Part shown: piece by piece, positions 7,267 through 15,300 of the stretch
Numbering within the stretch: position 1 is the first letter of the stretch
Layout of the letters: the number at the start of each line of letters is the position of its first letter
NCBI GenBank assembly: GCA_023459215.1
Contig: JAEWVF010000031.1
Location: 1 to 29,239, forward strand
Source: Chloroflexota bacterium
Lineage (GTDB): Bacteria; Chloroflexota; Anaerolineae; Anaerolineales; Villigracilaceae
Direction of reading: 5' to 3'
Length of the DNA stretch: 29,239 bases
The notes under the pieces: model-generated
What the model was told of the DNA's origin: nothing
Database searches by the model: none
Seen by the model: the letters and a program-made list of their open reading frames with translations, nothing else
Translations under genes and position numbers: made by a program

Positions 7267-8613
7267 TTACATGCCTCGCAAGCGGGGATTGAAGATACGG
7301 TCAAGGGCAAAGCCCAACATTGCAAAACCCAAGCCAGTAAGCATTAGCAAAATTGCTGGCTCCAAAATCCAATAGTAATATCCTTTATACAACGCGCCAT
7401 TCGCTTGGGCATCATTGATAATCTTGCCCCAGGTGGGCAAAACGGGGTCGCCCAGACCAAGTAACGCAAGAGATGCCTCCAGAAAAACGAACGCAGGCAC
7501 AGAAGAAACCAGACCAGGAATGAGCAGCGGGATCATGCGCGGGATCAAGTAAACAAAGATTATGCGGGTACTTGAAGCACCATAAGCCCGAGCAGCTTCA
7601 ATATAAGTGGACTCTCTGGTCTGCAAGAATATCGCCCGATACCCTTTGATCGAACCAGTGAAAATACTGAGCAAAATTGTCACCCCCAAAATAACCCAAA
7701 TACTACGCGAGTAAAATGTGCCAACCATAATCAATATCGACAAGAAAGGAAGAACCAAGTTAACCTCGGTAATACGCTGGATGAGTTCATCCACCCAGCC
7801 ACCATACCAAGCGCCTATCGCCGCAATTATCATGGTCAGCACAGAAGTTCCCAGGGAAGCTATCAAACCAAAAGCCAGCGCAACCGGGACACCCCACAAC
7901 AGCGGCAAGGTTAAATCTCGACGAGCATGGTCTGTTCCAGCCCAGCCATATACCTGTCCATGAAATACAAACTCAGCATCCAATTCTGAACCTTTTTCAA
8001 ATGCGATACCAGTAATAACAAGCTGGTAAGTTCCTTTGACAGGCACAAGCTTATCTTTAATCTCAGGGTTAGCAAACAAACCCTCAACGGGATTTTGATC
8101 CCCCAAGCGACGTCTCAACTTTTCATCTTGAGAGAAGCGATAAGTCATCTGCCTTCCCACGCCAAAATCTGCCACGCGTAGTTCGCGGCCATCAGGTGTA
8201 ATCAGTTTCATAGAAACAAAAGGTTGCTTGGCATCGTAATTGGAGCTAAAGTAAAGCAACATCTCTTGGGGAAAAACATCAAAATCGTAATCAAAAGTAT
8301 AAGTAATATTGACTTTGGATGTGTCGTCGTCACCAGGTATCACCTCTCGCGTAGCCCCGCTATCAGATGATTTTATCGTAAAAGACTCTGTTAACTTTTG
8401 ATCAGTAAAATTATTGAACCAGGCAGGTGGCGCAAATTTCGGATTCATGTACCAAACATCCTCGCCCCCGCGCCATAACTTGATCGCGGTATCATAAGGT
8501 ATCGTAATCAGTACATAAATGGACACGGCCACTAACAAAATAATCACAACCAAACCCGCAATGGCAGACGGGTATTGTAACAAATCCTTGAATGTTCTTT
8601 TGAGCGTATTCAT
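7267..8613 (-). CDS. Peptide-type ABC transporter permease, DppC/OppC family with large extracytoplasmic insert
   Basis: This integral membrane subunit pairs with the upstream DppB-like permease to form the transport channel. TM1 spans about residues 17-37. The C-terminal half holds five further hydrophobic segments and the EAA loop EAARAYGASSTRIIFVYLIPR that contacts the ATPases. The GTDHARRDL motif corresponds to the GTD..GRD motif of the family, but here it follows about 190 residues of mostly soluble sequence after TM1. Family members usually have about 40-60 residues there. The extra part (about residues 60-215) looks like a beta-rich outside domain, and the protein is therefore 448 residues instead of about 300. 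It lies six bases downstream of the other permease. ATG start. Confidence 0.9.
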   Translation of the reverse strand: MNTLKRTFKDLLQYPSAIAGLVVIILLVAVSIYVLITIPYDTAIKLWRGGEDVWYMNPKFAPPAWFNNFTDQKLTESFTIKSSDSGATREVIPGDDDTSKVNITYTFDYDFDVFPQEMLLYFSSNYDAKQPFVSMKLITPDGRELRVADFGVGRQMTYRFSQDEKLRRRLGDQNPVEGLFANPEIKDKLVPVKGTYQLVITGIAFEKGSELDAEFVFHGQVYGWAGTDHARRDLTLPLLWGVPVALAFGLIASLGTSVLTMIIAAIGAWYGGWVDELIQRITEVNLVLPFLSILIMVGTFYSRSIWVILGVTILLSIFTGSIKGYRAIFLQTRESTYIEAARAYGASSTRIIFVYLIPRMIPLLIPGLVSSVPAFVFLEASLALLGLGDPVLPTWGKIINDAQANGALYKGYYYWILEPAILLMLTGLGFAMLGFALDRIFNPRLRGM

Positions 8614-8619
8614 AATTTA

Positions 8620-9732
8620 TTAATTCCCACTGCCGACTTTTACTCTGGGGTCAACCAAAGCATAAATAAAATCAAGTAAAAAGACCGTGATAGCGAGTAA
8701 GTAAGCATAAATGATGGTCGAGCCTACAATCACAGGAGTGTCATACAAACCTATTGCCTGATACAAGGTTCGGCCAAGCCCCGGCCACAAAAAAACAGTT
8801 TCAGTGATGATAGCTCCCGTCCATAAACCAATCAACATAAGCGCAAAATTAGTAATAATAATTGGCATAGTAGGGCGCAAAACATAACGTCGCTCAATAT
8901 CCCGAGAAAGCAACCCCTTAGCTTTTGCTAGCTCTACATAATCTTCACTAGAATAAATCAAAAAGAAAGTCCGATAGTTGTAAACGCTAATAAAAATAGC
9001 GCTAAGTATCAGGGATGATGCGGGCAAAATAAGATGCTGAAGTAGACTGAGCGTATACTCCATTATATTATCGGGAGGCGGAGCGGATACCATGCCGCCA
9101 AAAGGTAAAACCTTCCATATCGCGGCAAAGAGTAAAATAAGAAAGATGCCATAAAACCAAGGGGGAGCAGCCGAAGTTGGTGAAAGTGCAACTACCAGCT
9201 TATCCCAAAAACTGCCATAGTTTCTAGAAAGTGAAAGTGCAAGAAAGAGGCTCACAAAAAATAGAATCAGGTTGGATGAACCCATAAGCAATAATGTAGC
9301 AGGTAGGCGCTCTAAAATAATTAAACGTACCTGCCTAGAGCCACTATCACTAGACATATTAATAGCACGCCCCAAGTTCATTTGCAAAGCATTTGTCAGA
9401 TACCTAAAATTTCGAATCGCAACAGGAGTATCCAACCCCATACGTTTCTCCTGCAACCTAATCATATCCTCTATAAGTTGTCGCCTCACATCAGTGGACA
9501 TATTTTTGTTAGCAGGATTAGCCATAACCTGAGCTGTAACACTTTCACGGATTTCTGATCGCATGATTTGATCAACGTAACCACCCATATTTGCAATATT
9601 AATCGTCAGATAAACACCGATCACAATAGTTACAAATAGAGTTAACAATCTTACAACGGTGTAACGCGCGACGCGTGCAAAGGTGCTCGACGAAGATTTA
9701 ACTATAGGTACTGAACCTGATGACTGACTCAT
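8620..9732 (-). CDS. Peptide-type ABC transporter permease, DppB/OppB family
   Basis: This is the first permease of the importer. The sequence has TM1 at about 26-48, a soluble extracytoplasmic loop containing two Met/Gln-rich helices, then five hydrophobic segments. The EAA loop ELAKAKGLLSRDIERRYVLRP is followed by the typical TETVFLWPGLGRTLYQAI motif of DppB. The C-terminus LVDPRVKVG is also family-typical. At 370 residues it is slightly longer than most DppB proteins because of the first outside loop. It is encoded 100 bases downstream of the 853-residue binding protein, across a stem-loop, and six bases ahead of the DppC-like gene. The N-terminal ATG has GAGGAAAAAG upstream. Confidence 0.92.
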   Translation of the reverse strand: MSQSSGSVPIVKSSSSTFARVARYTVVRLLTLFVTIVIGVYLTINIANMGGYVDQIMRSEIRESVTAQVMANPANKNMSTDVRRQLIEDMIRLQEKRMGLDTPVAIRNFRYLTNALQMNLGRAINMSSDSGSRQVRLIILERLPATLLLMGSSNLILFFVSLFLALSLSRNYGSFWDKLVVALSPTSAAPPWFYGIFLILLFAAIWKVLPFGGMVSAPPPDNIMEYTLSLLQHLILPASSLILSAIFISVYNYRTFFLIYSSEDYVELAKAKGLLSRDIERRYVLRPTMPIIITNFALMLIGLWTGAIITETVFLWPGLGRTLYQAIGLYDTPVIVGSTIIYAYLLAITVFLLDFIYALVDPRVKVGSGN

Positions 9733-9759
9733 GCTTTTTCCTCATAAAACTAAGGGATT

Positions 9760-9794
9760 GATAGGGACAAGGGATATTAACCCTTGTCCCTATC
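9760..9794 (-). promoter_or_regulatory. Intercistronic stem-loop between binding protein and permeases
   Basis: A perfect 14-bp stem (GATAGGGACAAGGG and its complement) with a 7-nt loop lies between the stop of the binding-protein gene and the start of the permease gene, without a T-run. Such hairpins at this position in binding-protein operons often protect the 3' end of the abundant binding-protein mRNA and reduce downstream expression. That role is inferred here. Confidence 0.75.
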
Positions 9795-9832
9795 GACTTT
9801 CAGTTACAGTTACAAAACGCCGAGGTCAGAAA

Positions 9833-12394
9833 TTACGGAGCAGTTACAAATTCCATACTCGCAAAAGCGGGAACGCTAACGAGTACGGGGATAACCGCAA
9901 CCTCAACCTTGTTGGAGCCCGCTTCAAGATCGGCAGAAACATCAGCCGGAAGAACAACCTTGTACTGGCCTTCAGCAACAAGTTCTGCATCGCCAACTAA
10001 GGCTACTTCTCCCTTAGCATTGTAAAACAGGAACTTAACCTGTTTTATTTCCGCCGAAGGGTAAGGTTCGCCCTGGAAGTTTACAAAAACATCAAAGGTA
10101 GCTTCTTCACCAATCGTAACGAGAGCAGAACCATCAAGTTCAGCCTCAGCTAGCTTAGGTTCTCCAAAAGAAGACCAGCGATCAGCCAAGTCCGGATAAT
10201 CCGGATAGTTCACCAGAGTTAGCGACTTCTCGGTAAGGAAGACCTCATCCAAGACATACGGGCCGGTGCCAACGATCATATGCTTATGATCAGCATAGAA
10301 ATTGGACAAGTTGTCGTATCGAGCCTTAGCTTCATCAGGTGTAACGTACTGACCCATAGTGGGAGCGTAGGGGATGAAAGATTCAGCAGCAGCCTGATCG
10401 AGGTATTTTTTCAAAATCTCCAAGCTCGGGCCACCAACATAGCTGGTCCATTCGACCTGTGCCGCAGTAGCCTTATCGGTGGAATAAGCCAATTCACCAG
10501 CAGCTTCAGCCAAGTTACCAATAGCAATGGCATCCCATTTGGATTCGCCAAAACCATAGTTCGGCCACAGAGAAATCGCCATATTCTCAGCATCAGGCTG
10601 GGTTAAATCGGTGTAATACTCAACAACCAAGGGGTCAGTGGATACTATTTTGACACCCTTGAAGGAAGACATGAAAGACTCAAATACAGGAACAGCGGCC
10701 TCATCATAAATAGCACTTTCGGGTTTGGCGCGATCAAAGGTCAAGATTAAACCCATAATCACATCAGCAGCACTGAAGTTGCTGCCATCGTGCCATTTAA
10801 CGCTTGTATACAAATCGGCCGGGTAGGTTACAACAGATTTGACCTTAGCAGTTGTCCCTTCAGCAACAGGGATAAAGGTCTGAGTTTCGGCATCCCAATC
10901 AGCCCAGGCATCAGTAGGCACAAGAATTTCAGATGCGGTGGTTAGAGTAACCCATTCCAGAGTTTTATTGGTGGGAGGCAGGCTATCGAGAACGGTAATT
11001 TCTGCCGATTCAGCTCGCAGAGGCCAGACCAAACCGGTATAAGGATCGTTCATGAAACCGGCACTGGCAGTAGCCCGCAGCGCGCCCTGATCAAAGGTCC
11101 AGTTGCCGCCGGCAATCGGGTTCCACGGATCAGCAAAAAGGTTTTGGGTAGCCCACTTTAATTGACCGCCTTCTTGGCCTTTAAAGCGCAGGGTGAAAGG
11201 ATAAATCTGAGCACTTTCAATACCAGCAGCCAAGTCAGAAGTTGCTTGAACGCCACTCTTATATGGAGTGTAATTCTTGCCGTCGATCAGGAAAACCTGC
11301 AAGGAATCTTCCAAGCTCAACTGCAAAGCGCGGGCAAACATTTCACGACGTTCTTCCAACGTGGTGAAAACACCATTATTCAGATCATCACCAAGCTTCT
11401 GGAATTCAGGATCAGAAACATTGGCTTGGAAAACAGGCATACCCTGAACGCTGGTGCTCAAGTACATCTGTTGGAACATGTTCTTTTCATCGCGGCTAAT
11501 AGCAGTAGAACTCCACGCCGCAGTGTATGCACCCCACAAGCAATCGGCTGGCTCACTCTGAATCCAGAGCGGCGATGCCTCGGAACCAGTCTTGTATTGA
11601 CGGTCAACAGTGAAACCGACTTGTTCAAGCTGGCTAGAAACATAATCGCCAATCGGAATACGAGTACGATCGCTATCATTACGAATCAAATGAATGATCG
11701 TAACGGGTTGATCTTTGAACATCCATTTGCCATCGGCGCCCAAGGTTGCGCCCATAGCTTCCATCTCGGCCGTGATAATTTCCTTAGCCTTTTCGGGATT
11801 GTAAGCATACTTGGACTCAAGGGCGCGAGCAACATCGGCAAGGTCAGCATAATCTGGCCCATTCGTCTGAATAGCAAAAAACTTCACTAAACCACCACCC
11901 GCATAAACTTCCTGGTTGATGTAATTGCGGTCATACAAGTAGTTGGTGGCTTCGCGAATCTTGCGGTTAGAGAACGGATTCAGAACGTTCTCATCGGTAC
12001 AAATAGCCGGGTTATAAAGCTGGTCGTAGTACAAGCCATTTGAATCGGAAAAGCTTAAGCCAGCTTCCTTGATGGCAGGCAAATCCTTGGAAGAAAGGCC
12101 ATTGGCATAGATGTCAATAGCACCAGCTTGTAATTGTGTAATAGCCGAGTCGGAAGCGACAACCGACATAACAATCTGGTCAAGCCAACCGCCCTTGCGG
12201 GTGGTGCGCGGAACATCAGTCGGTTCGGGAACAGCGGTCGGTTCAGCAGTCGGTTCTTCGGCAGCTGGTTCTTCAACGGGGGCAGCCGGTTCTTCAGCGG
12301 GGGCAGCGGGAGTGGCAGCCGGGCCGCAGGCGGCGAGGACCATGCTGGCGATAAGCAGCAGGCCAAAGACGAACATCAAACGGTTCTTAAGCAT
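9833..12394 (-). CDS. Large ABC transporter solute-binding lipoprotein, SBP_bac_5-like with permuted halves
   Basis: The product is an extracellular lipoprotein that should capture the solute for the adjacent permeases. It starts with a lipoprotein signal ending VLAAC (Cys23) and a Pro/Ala/Glu-rich linker to about residue 60. Residues about 65-380 match the usual second half of peptide-binding proteins (LQAGAIDIY, FSNRKIREATNYLYDR, YNPEKAKEII). Residues about 395-750 match the usual first half (LKWATQNLFADPWNP, VKWHDGSNFSAADVI, VGTGPYVLDE). An Ig-like beta domain of about 100 residues closes the protein. At 853 residues it is well above the common 500-600. AGGAGG precedes the ATG at 12394 at good spacing. 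It heads the main operon behind a strong promoter. Peptide specificity is assumed from family, not shown. Confidence 0.88.
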   Translation of the reverse strand: MLKNRLMFVFGLLLIASMVLAACGPAATPAAPAEEPAAPVEEPAAEEPTAEPTAVPEPTDVPRTTRKGGWLDQIVMSVVASDSAITQLQAGAIDIYANGLSSKDLPAIKEAGLSFSDSNGLYYDQLYNPAICTDENVLNPFSNRKIREATNYLYDRNYINQEVYAGGGLVKFFAIQTNGPDYADLADVARALESKYAYNPEKAKEIITAEMEAMGATLGADGKWMFKDQPVTIIHLIRNDSDRTRIPIGDYVSSQLEQVGFTVDRQYKTGSEASPLWIQSEPADCLWGAYTAAWSSTAISRDEKNMFQQMYLSTSVQGMPVFQANVSDPEFQKLGDDLNNGVFTTLEERREMFARALQLSLEDSLQVFLIDGKNYTPYKSGVQATSDLAAGIESAQIYPFTLRFKGQEGGQLKWATQNLFADPWNPIAGGNWTFDQGALRATASAGFMNDPYTGLVWPLRAESAEITVLDSLPPTNKTLEWVTLTTASEILVPTDAWADWDAETQTFIPVAEGTTAKVKSVVTYPADLYTSVKWHDGSNFSAADVIMGLILTFDRAKPESAIYDEAAVPVFESFMSSFKGVKIVSTDPLVVEYYTDLTQPDAENMAISLWPNYGFGESKWDAIAIGNLAEAAGELAYSTDKATAAQVEWTSYVGGPSLEILKKYLDQAAAESFIPYAPTMGQYVTPDEAKARYDNLSNFYADHKHMIVGTGPYVLDEVFLTEKSLTLVNYPDYPDLADRWSSFGEPKLAEAELDGSALVTIGEEATFDVFVNFQGEPYPSAEIKQVKFLFYNAKGEVALVGDAELVAEGQYKVVLPADVSADLEAGSNKVEVAVIPVLVSVPAFASMEFVTAP

Positions 12395-12473
12395 TGTATT
12401 TCTCCTCCTGAGAAATTTAAAACGGGTTAAGTGGATACATCAAACTGGTTGGGTTAGTAAGTATCTTGCCGTT

Positions 12474-12485
12474 AATCACCTCCTT
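12474..12485 (-). promoter_or_regulatory. Anti-SD-complementary site in the leader of the binding-protein mRNA
   Basis: The minus strand reads AAGGAGGTGATT, which matches the usual 16S anti-Shine-Dalgarno sequence at 11 of 12 bases. No ATG, GTG or TTG lies at proper spacing behind it. It sits about 80 bases upstream of the true start, which has its own AGGAGG. It could be a ribosome standby site or mRNA-stabilising site, or the remnant of a leader peptide. Confidence 0.5.
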
Positions 12486-12542
12486 CTCAGAGGGGTTCTT
12501 CCTTATACCAGTTTTCACAAGTGTAAGGATGGGTAGGACATC

Positions 12543-12571
12543 ACTATAGCACAAGGATTTTACAGAGTCAA
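12543..12571 (-). promoter_or_regulatory. Strong sigma-70-type promoter for the binding protein-permease-ATPase operon
   Basis: TTGACT (12566-12571) and TATAGT (12543-12548) are separated by exactly 17 bases on the minus strand. Transcription would start near 12535 and leave a leader of about 140 nt before the ATG at 12394. This is the best promoter match in the left half of the window. Confidence 0.85.
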
Positions 12572-12572
12572 G

Positions 12573-12594
12573 AAAAAGGCCTCGTGGAAAGACC
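12573..12594 (-). terminator. Possible weak terminator of the upstream binding-protein gene
   Basis: On the minus strand GGTCTT and GAGGCC can form six pairs including two wobbles around a 5-nt loop, followed by TTTTT. It lies between the first binding-protein gene and the operon promoter and partly adjoins the -35 box. The stem is weak, so partial readthrough is likely. Confidence 0.4.
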
Positions 12595-12635
12595 CGCTTT
12601 CATTTGATTTTAATCATCTACGCCAATGTAAACGG

Positions 12636-14609
12636 TTACGGGGCCACGCAGAGCGGATCAATATCCAACTCTTCGATATTCCACAAATCAAAAAGGATGG
12701 TTGGGGTCAATTCAAAATTGCACAAATCCGGGCGGAAAGCGGCGGCTTTGACGCGCACATAAAGCGGGATGGACGGCAAATCGTTGGCAAAAATCGTTTG
12801 CATTTGGGCATAGGTGGATTGATAAGCAGGCTGGTCGGGCAGGTTGCGCTCGGCCTGTTGGCATAAAGCATCAAAATCAGGATTTTTGTAGCCCATGATG
12901 TTGGTGCCAATCCAGCTATTGGCCTGGGCCGGGATTTCGGCCTCGGTATAGCTGAAACAGGCCGGTTCCGTGCCCGTTGCGCCAACCGCATAAACACCCA
13001 GGTCAAATTGACGGCCAAACAGAGGCCCGTCCGGGCCGGCAGCATACAGGTCACTGACCGGGATATACCTGATTTCAACGCCGATTCCGCATTCGTTCAG
13101 GGAGGCTGCCAGAATTTCAGCCGTCTGGCGGCGCTGCAAAGCCTCGCTGGTCTGGTAGGTAACCGACAGCTTGATCCCATCCGGCAGGCCGGTTGCCCCG
13201 CTGGAGGTGCGCGGCGTGGCCGGGTCTTTGTCGGTGTCGACCCAGCCAGCCTGTTCGAGCAAGGCAATGCCCTTGTTCGGGTCGAAAGGATAAGCGGCAG
13301 TATCGGCGCCATAAGCCGGGTGCGAAGGCAAGACAAAAGTGGAGGGGACAGTGGTCAGCCCCGAAAGGACCTGATCGACAACCGCCTGGCGGTTAAGACA
13401 ATAAGCAATGGCCTGGCGGATGCGGACATCGGCCAGCAGGTTCGGGCGATCATTCAAATCGAGGCCATCATCATACGAGGCCGGCTGAATGCCAAAATCG
13501 AGTCTTTCCATTATATTGGTTTGGGTAATGGCCGTCCTGATGGATTGATTGCCTTCCAGTTCACGCAACAACTCAACCTGGCCTTCCAGGCGCAGGCTGG
13601 AATCGAGCAAGTCACATTCACCGGAGGTCAGGGCGCTGATTCCGCTCTCGGTATCACGCAAAAAGCGGAAGGTGAGAATCGAAAAAGTGGGGAAGCCCTC
13701 CTCGGCGCGGAAATAGCCTGGATTCTTGCGCAGGCGGATCGACTCGCCGCGCGTCCAGGTTTCGAAAACGTAAGCGCCCCAGCCCAGCGGCGGCAGGGAT
13801 TCGACCTCAGCGCGGGCCAGTTCGCTGGCCGGGAAACGCTCCCAGGCGTGCTGCGGCAGCGGAGTCCAGAAATTATCGGCATAGGTTGGGTCAAGGAATC
13901 CGGGCCGGCCCCACCACTGGACGGTCAGTTCATCGACTTCTTCATAGGTTTGGGTGCGATCCACCAGGAATTTGGAGGCCGGGGTTTCGGCATCGGAGGC
14001 AATCCGAAAAGCAAAAATGGAATCGCGGGCCGTCAGCGGCTGGCCATCCGACCAGAGAATGTCCGGTTTAATGCGGAACGTAACCACCATCTGATCCATT
14101 TCGATTTCATCGGTGCCGTTATAGCGCTGGGCGCAGGCCAGGTCATTACAACCGGGCGGGAAAAAGTTCACCCCCGCATCCAACAGCACCACTTCGCCAG
14201 CGGTGTTCATCACCAGGTCGCCGCGCTTGGCCTTGGCCGGCACAATCTGGGCATCGCCGTTCTCGATGGAGGGAATTGTCTCCAAAATCACCGGTTGATA
14301 ACCGTCCAGAAAAACATCGATCGGGCCGTCGTAAATGGCGGCCAGCACGCTGCGCGCGGCCTGGTTGGGCTGTCCATACGGATAAAGTGTGTTGGGTTCC
14401 TGGCCCAAACAAATGGTCAGGTACTCCGGCTCAGGTTCAGGGGTGGCCGTTGCCGCGGAGGCCGGCGTGGCCGTTGGCGCGTCGCCAGCCTGCTGCGGAG
14501 TGGCCGTCGGCTGGTCGCCGCCCAAAATATCCAGGGGCAGGTTACAGGCCGTAAGTAAAAAAGCCATCGCCATTAAAGCCAGGCTGCGTCTGATCAGGTG
14601 ATTCTTCAT
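12636..14609 (-). CDS. Peptide-type ABC transporter solute-binding lipoprotein, SBP_bac_5 family
   Basis: The product is an exported solute-binding lipoprotein. The signal peptide ends LLTAC (Cys22) and is followed by a Thr/Pro/Ala linker (TPEPEPE) to about residue 60. The family order is canonical: ICLGQEPNTLYPY, then ILWSDGQPLTARD, GWGAYVFETWTRGESIRLRKNPGYF, ALTSGECDLLD and VRIRQAIAYCLNRQAVVDQVLSG, then the C-terminal lobe ending at NIEELD. At 657 residues it is longer than average because of an insert after the LDGYQP part (about 105-150). AGGAG lies six bases ahead of the ATG. It is encoded upstream of the main operon but separated by its own 240-base gap with a promoter, so it may supply a second specificity to the same permeases. 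Confidence 0.92.
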   Translation of the reverse strand: MKNHLIRRSLALMAMAFLLTACNLPLDILGGDQPTATPQQAGDAPTATPASAATATPEPEPEYLTICLGQEPNTLYPYGQPNQAARSVLAAIYDGPIDVFLDGYQPVILETIPSIENGDAQIVPAKAKRGDLVMNTAGEVVLLDAGVNFFPPGCNDLACAQRYNGTDEIEMDQMVVTFRIKPDILWSDGQPLTARDSIFAFRIASDAETPASKFLVDRTQTYEEVDELTVQWWGRPGFLDPTYADNFWTPLPQHAWERFPASELARAEVESLPPLGWGAYVFETWTRGESIRLRKNPGYFRAEEGFPTFSILTFRFLRDTESGISALTSGECDLLDSSLRLEGQVELLRELEGNQSIRTAITQTNIMERLDFGIQPASYDDGLDLNDRPNLLADVRIRQAIAYCLNRQAVVDQVLSGLTTVPSTFVLPSHPAYGADTAAYPFDPNKGIALLEQAGWVDTDKDPATPRTSSGATGLPDGIKLSVTYQTSEALQRRQTAEILAASLNECGIGVEIRYIPVSDLYAAGPDGPLFGRQFDLGVYAVGATGTEPACFSYTEAEIPAQANSWIGTNIMGYKNPDFDALCQQAERNLPDQPAYQSTYAQMQTIFANDLPSIPLYVRVKAAAFRPDLCNFELTPTILFDLWNIEELDIDPLCVAP

Positions 14610-14830
14610 AAATAACTCCTATGGCGAAAGGGAAATCTTCGCAATTCGGGCGAAATATAACACAAGAAAGCGGGTTCTGCCCACAGGGTTAATTCACCAG
14701 CCGCCCGCGCCAAGCGACAAAAAACAGGCTCTAAGGTACAATCGAAACCGGTGCATCTCAAAAAAAGCACTTGTTCACCCAATCAGCCAATATTTTTTCG
14801 ACCCATCACTCATTCAACAGGAGGTTTTTC
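14610..14830. other. Divergent intergenic region between binding-protein gene and mscL
   Basis: This holds the divergent starts of the minus-strand binding-protein gene and mscL. A mscL promoter is listed separately. For the minus gene only a -10-like TATATT (near 14656) is seen, without a good -35 box. No additional gene is supported. A 20-codon upstream extension of mscL from a TTG at 14771 has no ribosome site and is rejected. Confidence 0.6.
14714..14742 (+). promoter_or_regulatory. Putative mscL promoter
   Basis: GCGACA (14714-14719) and TACAAT (14737-14742) are separated by 17 bases. The -10 box is good and the -35 box matches at four of six positions. Transcription would begin near 14750 and give an 80-nt leader. 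Confidence 0.5.
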
Positions 14831-15226
14831 ATGCTCAAAGAATTTCGTGATTTCGCCATGCGCGGCAACGTGATCGACCTGGCGGTCGGTGTCATCATCG
14901 GCGGCGCCTTTGGCAAGATCGTGGCATCGCTCGTCAACGATGTCCTGATGCCGCTCGTCGGCCTGGCCCTGGGCGGAATCAACTTCTCAGAACAGGCCTT
15001 CACCGTAGGGGCAGCGGTCATCAAGTGGGGCGCATTCGTGCAAACCGTGATCGACTTTGTGATTATCGCCTTCGTCATCTTCCTGATCGTCAAAGCCGCC
15101 AACAAGGCCAAAAAGGATGAACCCGCCCCGGCCCCAGCCGAGCCGACCAGCAAAACCTGCCCGCATTGCTGTACGGAAATCCCGATCAAGGCCACGCGCT
15201 GCCCGAACTGCACCTCGCAACTGTAA
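14831..15226 (+). CDS. mscL: Large-conductance mechanosensitive channel MscL with C-terminal zinc ribbon
   Basis: MscL opens under membrane tension to release solutes on osmotic downshock. The start MLKEFRDFAMRGNVIDLAVGVIIGGAFGKIV is the classical MscL N-terminus and TM1. TM2 is around residues 72-94 (VIDFVIIAFVIFLIV), with the outside loop between them. After a Pro/Ala linker the C-terminus carries CPHC-(11)-CPNC, a rubredoxin-like zinc ribbon replacing the usual helical tail. The 131-residue start at ATG 14831 has AGGAGG six bases upstream. A strong hairpin terminator follows within 15 bases, so the gene is monocistronic. Confidence 0.95.
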   Translation: MLKEFRDFAMRGNVIDLAVGVIIGGAFGKIVASLVNDVLMPLVGLALGGINFSEQAFTVGAAVIKWGAFVQTVIDFVIIAFVIFLIVKAANKAKKDEPAPAPAEPTSKTCPHCCTEIPIKATRCPNCTSQL

Positions 15227-15239
15227 TTTCAATCTTTCT

Positions 15240-15274
15240 ATAGGGGCGAGCCGACGGCTCGCCCCTATGTTTTT
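15240..15274 (+). terminator. mscL terminator, member of a repeated stem-loop family
   Basis: A perfect 13-bp stem (ATAGGGGCGAGCC and its complement) with a GAC loop is followed by GTTTTT. The core AGGGGCGAGCC-GAC-GGCTCGCCC recurs nearly unchanged at 21179-21209, so this terminator is also a dispersed palindromic element. Confidence 0.88.
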
Positions 15275-15285
15275 GCCGGGACGGG

Positions 15286-15291
15286 TATAAT
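15286..15291 (+). promoter_or_regulatory. -10 box placed for a leaderless helicase mRNA
   Basis: A perfect TATAAT ends nine bases before the helicase ATG at 15301. The expected transcription start falls two or three bases before the ATG, and there is no Shine-Dalgarno sequence in between. No matching -35 box is seen at 17 bases. A leaderless or nearly leaderless transcript is inferred. Confidence 0.55.
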
Positions 15292-15300
15292 CAGCCCGCT

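Noticed and set aside
12417..12479. 20-codon GTG leader-peptide ORF before the binding-protein gene
   Set aside because: The GTG lies inside the AAGGAGGTGATT site and cannot use it, and no other ribosome site precedes it.
13008..14558. 516-codon plus-strand frame
   Set aside because: It is antisense to a well-supported binding-protein gene and has no recognisable domain.
14771..14830. N-terminal extension of MscL from TTG
   Set aside because: The ATG at 14831 has AGGAGG and gives the standard MscL start.
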